Positions 45,110 to 54,184 of a stretch of 64,000 nucleotides of DNA are shown in pieces (within the stretch, counting starts at the first letter, position 1; the number at the start of each line of letters is the position of its first letter). A program made the translations under genes and the position numbers. The DNA is from JALORV01 sp963754065 (GTDB lineage: Bacteria; Pseudomonadota; Gammaproteobacteria; Burkholderiales; Burkholderiaceae_F). The notes beneath the pieces were generated by a model. That model was given only the letters and a program-made list of their open reading frames with translations, had not been told where the DNA came from and searched no databases. The stretch spans positions 1 to 64,000 of the forward strand of contig CAVWFH010000020.1 in NCBI GenBank assembly GCA_963754065.1. Reading direction: 5' to 3'.

Positions 45110-46489
45110 GTGAACCAGCCGGTTTCCGATCCTCAGCTTGCCGCGGTGCGTACACCGCCGCACTCCATCGAGGCCGAACAATCGGTGCTCGGCGGACTCC
45201 TGCTGGACAACACGGCCTGGGACCGGATCGCCGACCTGGTCGGCACCGACGACTTTTACCGCAACGACCATCGACTCATCTTCGCGTCCATCAGCCGGCT
45301 GATCGACGCCGGCAAGCCGGCCGACGCGGTCACCGTATTCGAGGCCCTGCGCAACGCGAACAAGGCGGATGAAGCCGGCGGCCTTGCCTATCTCAACACG
45401 CTGGCGCAAAACACGCCGTCCGCGGCCAACATCCGCCGCTATGCCGAAATCGTGCGCGAACGCTCGGTCCTGCGACGACTTGTTACCGCGGGTGACGAGA
45501 TCGCCACCAGCGCTCTGAATCCTGCGGGACGCGACACCAAGCAGATACTCGACGATGCGGAAAGCAGGGTGTTTCGCATCGCAGAGGAGGGCGCGCGCGG
45601 CCGGCAGGGCTTCATCGAGATCCAGCCGCTGCTGACGAAGGTGGTCGAGCGAATCCAGGAACTCTTTGAGCGCGCGAATCCCTCGGACGTCACCGGCGCG
45701 CCGACCGGATTCACGGATCTCGACTCCAAGACCTCGGGCTTCCAGCCGGGCGACCTGATCATCATCGCGGGACGCCCGTCGATGGGCAAGACGGCACTTG
45801 CGCTCAACATCGGCGAGCACGTTGCGCTCGATCAGGGCATGCCGGTGGCGGTGTTCTCGATGGAGATGGGGGCGTCGCAGCTGGCGCTGCGCATGCTGAG
45901 CTCGGTCGGCCGGCTCGACCAGCAGCGACTGAGGACGGGGCGGCTCCTCGACGACGACTGGCCGCGCCTGACGACGGCAATTCAGAAGATGCACGAGGCG
46001 CCGCTGTACATCGACGAAACGCCGGCGCTGACCGCCATCGACCTGCGCGCGCGCGCGCGGCGGCTGTCACGCACCTGCGGCAAGCTCGGCCTCATCATCG
46101 TCGATTACCTGCAGTTGATGAGCGCGAGCGGGCAGGGCGAGAACCGCGCGACCGAAATCTCCGAGATTTCGCGCGGCCTGAAGGCCCTGGCCAAGGAACT
46201 CGCCGTGCCGGTGGTGGCGCTTTCGCAGCTGAACCGCACCGTGGAACAGCGCACCGACAAACGACCGGTGATGTCGGACCTGCGCGAGTCGGGTGCGATC
46301 GAGCAGGATGCGGACGTGATCCTGTTCATCTATCGCGACGAGGTCTACAACCCGGACACCAACGACAAGAACATTGCCGAAATCATCATCGGCAAGCAGC
46401 GCAATGGTCCGATCGGGCGGGTCAACCTGCGCTTCGACGGGCAGTTCACCAAGTTCGAGAATCTCGCGCGCACGGCGCAGTTCGCATGA
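45110..46489 (+). CDS. dnaB: Replicative DNA helicase DnaB
   Basis: The hexameric helicase of the replication fork. The 459-residue protein has the N-terminal DnaG-interaction domain (about 15-120), the linker and a RecA-like ATPase with Walker A GRPSMGKT, Walker B LIIVDYLQLM and the arginine-finger region. The start is GTG 45110. Immediately upstream of dnaB the PriB gene lies in the preceding operon, a functional neighbour. Confidence 0.96.
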   Translation: MNQPVSDPQLAAVRTPPHSIEAEQSVLGGLLLDNTAWDRIADLVGTDDFYRNDHRLIFASISRLIDAGKPADAVTVFEALRNANKADEAGGLAYLNTLAQNTPSAANIRRYAEIVRERSVLRRLVTAGDEIATSALNPAGRDTKQILDDAESRVFRIAEEGARGRQGFIEIQPLLTKVVERIQELFERANPSDVTGAPTGFTDLDSKTSGFQPGDLIIIAGRPSMGKTALALNIGEHVALDQGMPVAVFSMEMGASQLALRMLSSVGRLDQQRLRTGRLLDDDWPRLTTAIQKMHEAPLYIDETPALTAIDLRARARRLSRTCGKLGLIIVDYLQLMSASGQGENRATEISEISRGLKALAKELAVPVVALSQLNRTVEQRTDKRPVMSDLRESGAIEQDADVILFIYRDEVYNPDTNDKNIAEIIIGKQRNGPIGRVNLRFDGQFTKFENLARTAQFA

Positions 46490-47160
46490 CATCACGTTTT
46501 GTCCAGGATCGACCGGGACGCCGCGGGCCGCGCGGCACGATGCTGCGTCGGCTCATCCCTCGCGATCGCCGCTTCTATCCCCTGTTCAAACGCCAGGCGC
46601 AATTGTGCGTCGAAGGCCTGACCGCGCTGTCGGATCTACTGGCGGACGTGCGCGATCCGCATGGCCGGGTGCGTGACGTCGAAGCCATCGAGAAGCGCGG
46701 CGACGGGGTCGTGGCCGAGACCCTGGCGTTGCTGCACCGCTCGTGGCTGCCTCCGTTTCCGCGTCTGGCGATCCACGCGCTCATCAACCGCCTGGACGAC
46801 ATCCTGGACCTGGCGGAAGACGTCGCGCAGTCACTGCACCTGTATCACGTGACAGCGATGACCACAGAGGGCCGCCGGCTGGCGGAGCTTGCAGTGCAAA
46901 GCGCTGGGGCGCTCGAGCGCGCGGTGGCCGACCTGGAGTCTCCGGGCGATGGGAGCGTTGTGCTCGCGCTGTGCGAGGAAGTGATGTCCCTCGAAGCGCA
47001 AGCCGATCATGTGTTTCGTGCCGCCATGTCGCGGCTGTTTCGCGAGGAGCCCGACACGCGTCAACTGGTCAAGCTCAAGGCGATCTACGAGTTGCTCGAG
47101 GAACTCACGGACAAGTGCAAGAACGCGGCAGCCGAGGTCCAGGCGCTGGCGTTGCGATAG
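46486..47160 (+). CDS. DUF47 / PhoU-like protein
   Basis: A 224-residue all-helical protein resembling the Pit accessory family (DUF47): an N-terminal basic stretch, then RFYPLFKRQAQLCVEGLTAL and RLDDILDLAEDVAQSL with the conserved E/D metal-ligand pattern. These proteins usually accompany a low-affinity phosphate or metal transporter Pit; none is adjacent. ATG 46486 overlaps the dnaB stop by four bases. Role in phosphate handling is inferred from family only. Confidence 0.8.
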   Translation: MTSRFVQDRPGRRGPRGTMLRRLIPRDRRFYPLFKRQAQLCVEGLTALSDLLADVRDPHGRVRDVEAIEKRGDGVVAETLALLHRSWLPPFPRLAIHALINRLDDILDLAEDVAQSLHLYHVTAMTTEGRRLAELAVQSAGALERAVADLESPGDGSVVLALCEEVMSLEAQADHVFRAAMSRLFREEPDTRQLVKLKAIYELLEELTDKCKNAAAEVQALALR

Positions 47161-47172
47161 GGCAGGCGGACT

Positions 47173-47652
47173 GTGACCACCACGCTGTGGATACTGGCTG
47201 TCGTGCTGATCGTCGTCGGAGTGGCCGGCACCCTGTTGCCGGCGTTGCCGGGCATCCCACTGATTTTCGGCGGCGTGTTGCTGGCGGCATGGATCGATGA
47301 CTTCCAGCGCATCCCGGGCTGGGTCATCGGCGTGCTGGCCGTGCTGGCCGTGATCGGCATCGCCGTCGACTACGTCGCCGCCGCACTGTCTGCGCGCCGC
47401 GTCGGCGCGAGCCGACAGGGCATCGTCGGCGCGGCCATCGGCACCGTGGCGGGTGTCTTCACCGGGCTCTGGGGCCTGCTGTTCATGCCTCTGGTTGGCG
47501 CGGCCATCGGCGAGTATCTTGCACATCAAAACGCGCTGCGTGCCGGCAAGGTGGGCATCGCGACCTGGTTCGGCCTGCTGATCGGAACCGCAGTCAAGAT
47601 CGCGGTAGCGTTCACGATGATCGGTGTTGCGGTCGCGGCGTTGCTGATCTGA
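47173..47652 (+). CDS. DUF456 membrane protein
   Basis: A 159-residue hydrophobic protein with about four to five membrane helices and repeats of Gly/Ala/Val, including TLLPALPGIPLIFGG and GAAIGTVAGVFTGLWGLLFM typical of DUF456. Its function is not known. It follows the DUF47 gene by 12 bases and probably shares its transcript. Confidence 0.82.
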   Translation: MTTTLWILAVVLIVVGVAGTLLPALPGIPLIFGGVLLAAWIDDFQRIPGWVIGVLAVLAVIGIAVDYVAAALSARRVGASRQGIVGAAIGTVAGVFTGLWGLLFMPLVGAAIGEYLAHQNALRAGKVGIATWFGLLIGTAVKIAVAFTMIGVAVAALLI

Positions 47653-47694
47653 CGTGCCGGCTCACCCGAACAACCGCTTGTTGCCAGGACGACC

Positions 47695-48897
47695 GTGCCG
47701 CGCTTGCTGACGCTGCTATGGACCTTGCTGGCCCTGGCCGGATGTGCGGGGCTGACGCGCAATCCCGTTCCGCTGGCCGATGGCGCGCGCGCCACGATTC
47801 CCGACATGCCGGTCGTGCGCGGTTGGGCTGCCGTGCCCAGCGAGGCGATGGAGCGCGACTTCGCGCTGTCGTTCAAGCAGGAAAAGCCGGGCACCTTTCC
47901 GCGCCGCGCGGATGGCCGGGTCGTTTATCCGCAGCTTGCACTGTCGGGCGGTGGCCCCAATGGTGCCTTCGGTGCCGGGTTCCTCAAGGGCTGGTCGGAA
48001 AGCGGCAAGCGGCCGGTCTTCAAGATCGTCACCGGCGTGTCGACGGGCGCCATGATGGCGCCCTTCGCGTTCCTCGGTGCGGAATTCGACGACCGGATGA
48101 AGCACTTCTATACGACCACGGCCACGCAGGATGTGTTCTCGATGCCGCGTTCCGTGGTCGTGCAGGTACTGCGCGGCGAATCTGTCGCCGACTCCGCGCC
48201 GCTTGCGCGGCTCATCGCCAACGATACCGACATGGCGATGTTGAATCGGATCGCGGCGGCACATGCCGAAGGGCGGCGGCTTTACATCGGCACAGTCGAC
48301 CTGGATGCGCAGCGGTTTGTCATCTGGAACATGGGGCTGATCGCGCAGGCGGGCACGCCGCAGGCGCTGCAACTCTTCCGCGATGTGGTGCTCGCATCGG
48401 CATCGGTGCCACTGGCGGTGCAGCCGGTGCTGTTCGAGGTCGACGTCGATGGCAAGCGCTATGACGAGATGCACGTCGACGGCGCCGTCGGCTTCCGTGT
48501 GTTCTACAACGGTGGGCTGTTCCGCACGTCCATCGTGCGCCAGCGCGAGCTGCCGCAACTCACCTATGAGGACGTTTACATCATCCACAACGGCCAGCTG
48601 TCGCCGCAGGCCGAGCACACGGACCGCACGCTACGGGACATCGGCCGCCGCACGCTGCGCGCGCTGTCGCTGGGAGCGACGTCGGGAGATCTCTTCCGCA
48701 TCTACCTGGCCACCAGCGCCGAGGATGCCGGATTCCACTGGGTCACGATGCCCGACGGCGTCGAAGTGCGCGGCGACGAACTGTTCGATCCCGCCAGGAT
48801 GCAGGAGCTCTTTGCGCTGGGTTATCGCATGGCACGCGACGGACCGCGCTGGGAAACCCGTCCGCCTGGCTACGGTCGCGTGATGGGAGCGCAGTAG
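47695..48897 (+). CDS. Patatin-like phospholipase lipoprotein
   Basis: A 400-residue lipoprotein (lipobox LLALAGC, Cys17) of the patatin family. The oxyanion loop GGGPNGAFG (85-93), nucleophile GVSTG with Ser116 and the catalytic Asp in HVDGAVG are all present, so lipid acyl hydrolase activity is likely. It should be anchored at the periplasmic face of a membrane. Possible roles are membrane remodelling or lipoprotein turnover; the substrate is unknown. It converges with the phoH gene. Confidence 0.87.
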   Translation: MPRLLTLLWTLLALAGCAGLTRNPVPLADGARATIPDMPVVRGWAAVPSEAMERDFALSFKQEKPGTFPRRADGRVVYPQLALSGGGPNGAFGAGFLKGWSESGKRPVFKIVTGVSTGAMMAPFAFLGAEFDDRMKHFYTTTATQDVFSMPRSVVVQVLRGESVADSAPLARLIANDTDMAMLNRIAAAHAEGRRLYIGTVDLDAQRFVIWNMGLIAQAGTPQALQLFRDVVLASASVPLAVQPVLFEVDVDGKRYDEMHVDGAVGFRVFYNGGLFRTSIVRQRELPQLTYEDVYIIHNGQLSPQAEHTDRTLRDIGRRTLRALSLGATSGDLFRIYLATSAEDAGFHWVTMPDGVEVRGDELFDPARMQELFALGYRMARDGPRWETRPPGYGRVMGAQ

Positions 48898-48912
48898 CGC
48901 GAGTACTCGTGT

Positions 48913-48942
48913 GCCCGCGCAGCGGTCGCGACCGCCACGGGC
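48913..48942. terminator. Inverted repeat between convergent genes
   Basis: GCGGTCGCGACCGC, a perfect 14-bp palindrome at 48922-48935, is flanked by GCCCG and CGGGC at 48913-48917 and 48938-48942. It lies between the convergent patatin and phoH genes; no T-run is present, so terminator function is a guess. Confidence 0.35.
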
Positions 48943-48943
48943 G

Positions 48944-50533
48944 TTACAACACCTCCGCTGCGTGATCGGCCAGCCGCGAGCGTTCGCCCCGCTGCAAGGT
49001 GACGTGGCCCGAGTGCAGCCATCCCTTGAAGCGATCGACCACATAGGTGAGGCCGGACGAGCCCTCGGTGAGGTAAGGCGTGTCGATCTGTGCAATATTG
49101 CCGAGGCAGACGACCTTGGTGCCCGGGCCGGCACGCGTGACCAGTGTCTTCATCTGTTTGGGCGTCAGGTTCTGCGCCTCGTCGATGATCAGGTACTTGT
49201 TGATAAAGGTGCGGCCACGCATGAAGTTGAGCGACTTGATGCGGATGCGCGTGCGGATCAGGTCGTTGGTGGCGGCACGGCCCCACTCGCCGGCTGCGTC
49301 GTCGGTCTTGTTCAGCACCTCGAGGTTGTCTTCGAGCGCGCCCATCCATGGCGCCATTTTTTCTTCCTCGGTGCCGGGCAGGAATCCGATGTCCTCGCCG
49401 ACCGGCACTGTGGCGCGGGTGACGATGATCTCGGCAAAGCGTTTGGTCTCGAGCGTCTGCGACAGGCCGGCGGCCAGCGCCAGCAGCGTCTTGCCGGTGC
49501 CGGCCTGCCCGATCAACGTGATGAAGTCGCACTCCGGATCCATCAACAGGTTGAGAGCAAAACTCTGCTCGCGATTGCGGGCTGTCACGCCCCAGACCGC
49601 GTTCTTCGCATGGGTGTAGTCACGCAGTACGCGCAGCACAGCCGTCTTGCCGCGGATCTCGCGCACCTGGGCATAGAAACTGGTCCCGTTCTCGAGAAAG
49701 ACGAACTGATTCACCAGCAGATCGCCGACGATCGGGCCTGAAATGCGGTAGTAGGTGAAGCCGCCGGACTGCCACGACTCCATTCCCTTGCCGTTCTTTT
49801 CCCAGAAGTTCGCCGGCAGCTGGGCGATCCCGGTGTAGAGGATGTCGGTGTCCTCCAGCACCTTGTCGTTGTAGTAGTCCTCCGCCGGCAGCCCGAGCGC
49901 GCGCGCCTTGATGCGCATGTTGATGTCTTTCGACACCAGCACCACATCGCGCTCGAGATGCTGGTGCTTGAGCGCGCTCACGACTCCGAGGATCTGGTTG
50001 TCGGCCTTGCCGGCCGGAAGGCTGGCCGGCAGCTCCGCGATGACCGCCTGGGTCTGGAAGAACAGTCTCCCCGACGCGTCCTTGTTGCCGAGCGCGCTCA
50101 GCGGAATGCCGTCCTCGATCGGCGTCTTGCATGACGCCACCAGTGAATCGAGCGTGCGCGAGACCTGGCGGGCGCTGCGCGCAACTTCCGACATCCCTTT
50201 CTTGTGCGAGTCGAGTTCCTCCAACGTCATCATCGGCAGGAAGACGTCGTGCTCCTCGAACCGGAACAGGCTGGTGGAGTCGTGCATCAGCACATTGGTA
50301 TCGACCACGAAGAGCTTCGGGCGCTCGTTCGTCCGTGCTTTCTTCCCGGTGCCGCGCGGCTTCGATTCGACGACCGCCAGCCGGGTCGCGAGGGTGGGGC
50401 GTGTTGTGGCAGACGGTTCAGGTCTGCGGGCGGCTGGGACCGGCAGGCTGGCGGTCCGCTCGGGGCGGGCCGCTTCGGAGGGAATGGCGACGAGAACAGT
50501 GGCGGGCTTGGTCGGAGCTTTCGGCAGGGGCAT
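48944..50533 (-). CDS. PIN-PhoH fusion (PhoH2-type ATPase)
   Basis: A 529-residue protein joining an N-terminal PIN RNase domain (KLFVVDTNVLMHD, about 73-200) to a C-terminal PhoH P-loop ATPase (Walker A IGQAGTGKT, then IIDEAQNLTPKQM). PhoH2 proteins are proposed RNA helicase-RNases. The first 65 residues are a low-complexity Pro/Ala/Arg region. ATG 50533 was chosen because longer options run into the peroxiredoxin gene. No toxin-antitoxin partner of the kind found with mycobacterial PhoH2 is seen upstream. Confidence 0.9.
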   Translation of the reverse strand: MPLPKAPTKPATVLVAIPSEAARPERTASLPVPAARRPEPSATTRPTLATRLAVVESKPRGTGKKARTNERPKLFVVDTNVLMHDSTSLFRFEEHDVFLPMMTLEELDSHKKGMSEVARSARQVSRTLDSLVASCKTPIEDGIPLSALGNKDASGRLFFQTQAVIAELPASLPAGKADNQILGVVSALKHQHLERDVVLVSKDINMRIKARALGLPAEDYYNDKVLEDTDILYTGIAQLPANFWEKNGKGMESWQSGGFTYYRISGPIVGDLLVNQFVFLENGTSFYAQVREIRGKTAVLRVLRDYTHAKNAVWGVTARNREQSFALNLLMDPECDFITLIGQAGTGKTLLALAAGLSQTLETKRFAEIIVTRATVPVGEDIGFLPGTEEEKMAPWMGALEDNLEVLNKTDDAAGEWGRAATNDLIRTRIRIKSLNFMRGRTFINKYLIIDEAQNLTPKQMKTLVTRAGPGTKVVCLGNIAQIDTPYLTEGSSGLTYVVDRFKGWLHSGHVTLQRGERSRLADHAAEVL

Positions 50534-50588
50534 CAGAGGGGCGGCAGAGCCGTGAGGGGGAATCGGGTCAGTGATTGCGGCAAAGCGG

Positions 50589-51053
50589 TCAAGCGATCGA
50601 CTGGACGAAGGCGAGCACATCGGCGACATGGTTCGGCACCTTTACGCCGCGCCATTCGCGCCTCAGCACGCCGGCGGCGTCGATCACGAACGTGCTGCGC
50701 TCGATGCCCCGCACCTGCTTGCCGTACATGTTCTTCATCTTCATGACGCCGAATTGCTGGCACAGCGTTTCGTCGGGGTCGGAGATCAGTTCAAAGGGGA
50801 AGCCCATTTTCGCCTTGAAGCCGTCATGCGACTTCACGCTGTCGCGCGAAACACCCAGCACGACGGCCCCGGCCCGCTTGAACTTTGCGTGACTGGCAGC
50901 GAAGTCGACACCCTCGGTGGTGCATCCCGGCGTGTTGTCCTTCGGGTAGAAGTAGAGGACCACGATGCTTCCCTTGAGGGCAGCCAGACGCATCTCGCCG
51001 GCGGTGGACATCGCCTTGAAGTCGGGTACCTTCTTGTCGAGAGCGATGGTCAC
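50589..51053 (-). CDS. bcp: Thioredoxin-dependent peroxiredoxin (Bcp/PrxQ type)
   Basis: Reduces hydrogen peroxide and organic peroxides. The 154-residue protein has the active-site segment DNTPGCTTEG with peroxidatic Cys44. The usual resolving cysteine five residues later is missing (TTEGVD), and the only other cysteine is Cys98 in ETLCQQ, so this is a 1-Cys or atypical form. Same leftward unit as the phoH and Mth938 genes. Confidence 0.92.
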   Translation of the reverse strand: MTIALDKKVPDFKAMSTAGEMRLAALKGSIVVLYFYPKDNTPGCTTEGVDFAASHAKFKRAGAVVLGVSRDSVKSHDGFKAKMGFPFELISDPDETLCQQFGVMKMKNMYGKQVRGIERSTFVIDAAGVLRREWRGVKVPNHVADVLAFVQSIA

Positions 51054-51060
51054 GGTTGCC

Positions 51061-51435
51061 TCAGTCGTCGAGGAGCAGGGCCGCCAGCACCTTGCGGCCC
51101 TCGCCCATCAGGATGTTGTAGGTCCGGCAGGCCGCCTGCGAGTTCATCGACTCGCAGCCGATACGTGCATCCGTGAGCGGCCGCAGCAGCCGCGGGTGCG
51201 GAAAGCGCTGGTTCGTTCCGGTGCCGAGCAGCACAAGCTCGGGGGCGCGGTCACGCAGACGGGCAAAGTCGTCTGCGGTCAGGGAATCGAAGCCTGCAAC
51301 ATCCCACGGCTCGACCGGCCGGTCGGGTGCGATGAGCAGCGGGCATGAGTGGCGAATCTGGTTGACTTCAATGAAGCCGGAGCCGTAGGCGGTAACCGTG
51401 TTGAGCGCTGTCGGTGAGTCCGCGTGCAGTTTCAA
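51061..51435 (-). CDS. Mth938-family (DUF498) protein
   Basis: A 124-residue protein of unknown biochemical function, with the LKLHADSPTALNTVTAYG start, the HSCPLLIAPDR region and LLGTGTNQRFP typical of the family. Start TTG 51435 was chosen: it matches the family N-terminus and has a GGAG site four bases upstream; ATG 51510 would add 25 unrelated residues. Seven bases separate it from bcp. Confidence 0.85.
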   Translation of the reverse strand: MKLHADSPTALNTVTAYGSGFIEVNQIRHSCPLLIAPDRPVEPWDVAGFDSLTADDFARLRDRAPELVLLGTGTNQRFPHPRLLRPLTDARIGCESMNSQAACRTYNILMGEGRKVLAALLLDD

Positions 51436-51607
51436 TTCGCTCCGGGCTTCCTTGCGACCGACCGCTGGCAGCGGATCGATGCGAGAACAGTTCGGGTACA
51501 TTATAGGCACACGTTGCGCCGCACAAGCGAGAGCTTACTGACAGGAAATCGCACCGGCGTGTTCGATTTGCGGCGCCTTTGCAACACAGTGTCCGAGGTC
51601 CGGGGAG

Positions 51608-52822
51608 ATGGTCGAGTTTCCGCGCATCAAGCGCCTGCCGCCGTATGTCTTCAACATCACCGGTGAGCTGAAGATGGCCGCGCGTCGTCGCGGCGAAGAC
51701 ATCATCGACATGAGCATGGGTAATCCGGATGGACCCACGCCCAAGCATATCGTCGACAAACTGGTCGAAGCCGCACAGCGGCAGGATACCCATGGATACT
51801 CGGTGTCCAAGGGCATTCCCCGGCTTCGGCGCGCCATTACGAACTGGTACCAGACGCGTTACGGCATCGAGTTCGATCCCGACGCCGAGGCGATCGTCAC
51901 GATCGGTTCGAAGGAGGGCCTGGCACACCTGATGCTCGCCACACTCGATCGCGGCGACACCGTGCTGGTACCGAACCCGAGCTACCCGATCCATATCTAC
52001 GGCGCGATCATCGCCGGCGCCGACATCCGCTCCGTGCGCATGGACGGCGGCGTCGACTTCTTCGCCGAACTCGAGCGGGCGATCCGGGAGTCATTGCCCA
52101 AGCCGAAGATGATGATCCTCGGCTTTCCAAGCAACCCGACCGCGCAGTGCGTCGACCTCGAGTTCTTTCGCCGCGTGATTGCCCTGGCGCGCGAGCACGG
52201 CATCTACGTCGTGCACGACCTGGCCTATGCCGACATCACCTTCGACGGCTTCCGCGCCCCTTCCATCATGGAGGTCGACGGCGCCCGCGAGGTGGCGGTC
52301 GAGTTCTTCACAATGAGCAAGAGCTACAACATGGCCGGTTGGCGCATCGGCTACATGGTCGGCAACAAGGACCTCGTGTCGGCGCTCGCGCGGATCAAGA
52401 GCTATCACGACTACGGCACCTTCACGCCGATCCAGGTCGCATCGATCGCCGCACTCGAGGGTCCGCAGGACTGCGTCGAGGAGATCCGGCGTGAGTACCA
52501 GCGGCGTCGCGACGTGCTCGTGCGTGGACTGCATGAGGCCGGATGGATGGTCGATGTGCCGAAGGCCTCGATGTACATCTGGGCGAAGATCCCGGAACCG
52601 TATTGCGCGATGGGATCGCTCGAATTTGCCAAGAAGGTGCTGGCCGACGCCAAGGTGGCCGTGTCACCCGGTATCGGCTTCGGCGACTATGGTGACACCC
52701 ATGTGCGCTTTGCCTTGATAGAAAATGAACACCGCATCAAGCAGGCGGTGCGTGGCATCAAGGACATGTTGCGCAAGGACGGCCTGCTGGTTCCGCGCGT
52801 TCCCGACAAGGCTGCGGCGTAA
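51608..52822 (+). CDS. alaC: Alanine-synthesising aminotransferase (AlaC-type)
   Basis: A PLP-dependent class I aminotransferase of 404 residues, likely glutamate-pyruvate transaminase. The PLP-lysine region SKSYNMAGWRIGYM and NPSYPIHIYG and SNPTAQ motifs are clear. It is divergent from the Mth938 gene; the 172-bp gap should hold both promoters. Upstream of hom as in other betaproteobacteria. Confidence 0.9.
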   Translation: MVEFPRIKRLPPYVFNITGELKMAARRRGEDIIDMSMGNPDGPTPKHIVDKLVEAAQRQDTHGYSVSKGIPRLRRAITNWYQTRYGIEFDPDAEAIVTIGSKEGLAHLMLATLDRGDTVLVPNPSYPIHIYGAIIAGADIRSVRMDGGVDFFAELERAIRESLPKPKMMILGFPSNPTAQCVDLEFFRRVIALAREHGIYVVHDLAYADITFDGFRAPSIMEVDGAREVAVEFFTMSKSYNMAGWRIGYMVGNKDLVSALARIKSYHDYGTFTPIQVASIAALEGPQDCVEEIRREYQRRRDVLVRGLHEAGWMVDVPKASMYIWAKIPEPYCAMGSLEFAKKVLADAKVAVSPGIGFGDYGDTHVRFALIENEHRIKQAVRGIKDMLRKDGLLVPRVPDKAAA

Positions 52823-52873
52823 GCCGAATCCTGAACCCTCCGGCGCCTGCGTGCGTCGCCTGGCCACATTACG

Positions 52874-54184
52874 ATGAATCCGATCAAGGTCGGTCTGCTT
52901 GGACTGGGCACCGTTGGCCGCGGCACGTACAGCGTGCTTCGGCGCAACCAGCATGAGATCACCCGTCGCGCCGGACGGGGAATCGAGATCGCAGCCGTGG
53001 CTGTGCGCGATGCTGCCAAGGCACGTGTCTTCCTCGGCGAGGATCTGCCGATCACGACGGATCCCCTCGACGTGGTCCGGCGACCAGACATCGACATCGT
53101 GGTGGAACTGATTGGCGGTTACGAGCCGGCGCGCTCACTGGTTCTGGAGGCGATCGCCCTCGGCAAGCACGTCGTCACGGCGAACAAGGCACTGCTTGCG
53201 CGCCATGGCAACGAGATCTTCGAGGCGGCGCGGGCGCGCGGCGTGATGGTCGCCTTCGAGGCCGCGGTGGCGGGCGGCATCCCGATCATCAAGGCCCTGC
53301 GCGAAGGCCTGACCGCCAACCGCATCGAGTGGCTCGCCGGCATCATCAACGGCACCAGCAATTTCATCCTCTCGGAAATGCGTTCGCGCGGGCAGCCTTT
53401 CGAGGTCGTGCTCGCCGAAGCGCAGCGGCTCGGATATGCAGAAGCCGATCCCACGTTCGACATCGAGGGAATCGATGCCGCCCACAAGCTGACACTGCTG
53501 GCGGCGATTGCCTTCGGCGTGCCGATCAACTTCGAGGCCGCCTCGACCGAAGGTATTTCGCGACTCGCCGCGACCGATATCAAGTACGCCGAACAGCTCG
53601 GTTACCGCATCAAGCTGCTCGGCATTGCAAAGCGAACGGCGCAAGGCATCGAACTGCGCGTCCATCCGACGCTGGTACCCAAGCAGCGCCTGATCGCCAG
53701 CGTCGAAGGGGCGATGAACGCCATCCTCGTCAAGGGCGACGCGGTGGGCACGACGCTGTACTACGGAGCGGGGGCCGGTTCCGAGCCGACGGCGTCCGCC
53801 GTGATTGCCGATCTGGTCGACGTGACGCGCATGCTGACCGCGGACCCGGAGAATCATGTCCCGCACCTGGCATTCCAGGCCGATGCGATGGCAACGGTGC
53901 CGTGGCTCACGATCGAGGACACGATCACGTCGTACTACTTCCGCATGCGTGTCGCGGACCAGCCGGGCGTGCTGGCGGACATCACACGCATCCTGGCCGA
54001 TGGCCGCATCTCGATCGACGCGCTGTTCCAACGTGAGCCGTCGGAAGGCGAAAACCAGACCGACATCATCATGCTGACGCACGATGCCGTGGAGCGCGAA
54101 GTCAATGCCGCGATACGTCGCATCGAGGCCCTGCCGACCGTGCTTGCGCCGGTGATCCGCATTCGCCAGGAAGAGCTGCTGTAG
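52874..54184 (+). CDS. hom: Homoserine dehydrogenase
   Basis: Reduces aspartate semialdehyde to homoserine for threonine and methionine. The 436-residue protein has the nucleotide-binding motif GLLGLGTVGRG, the catalytic segment around AYIEADPTFDIEGIDAAHKL, and a C-terminal ACT domain (about 350-430) for feedback control. It is monofunctional, without aspartokinase. Its stop overlaps the thrC start. Confidence 0.95.
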   Translation: MNPIKVGLLGLGTVGRGTYSVLRRNQHEITRRAGRGIEIAAVAVRDAAKARVFLGEDLPITTDPLDVVRRPDIDIVVELIGGYEPARSLVLEAIALGKHVVTANKALLARHGNEIFEAARARGVMVAFEAAVAGGIPIIKALREGLTANRIEWLAGIINGTSNFILSEMRSRGQPFEVVLAEAQRLGYAEADPTFDIEGIDAAHKLTLLAAIAFGVPINFEAASTEGISRLAATDIKYAEQLGYRIKLLGIAKRTAQGIELRVHPTLVPKQRLIASVEGAMNAILVKGDAVGTTLYYGAGAGSEPTASAVIADLVDVTRMLTADPENHVPHLAFQADAMATVPWLTIEDTITSYYFRMRVADQPGVLADITRILADGRISIDALFQREPSEGENQTDIIMLTHDAVEREVNAAIRRIEALPTVLAPVIRIRQEELL

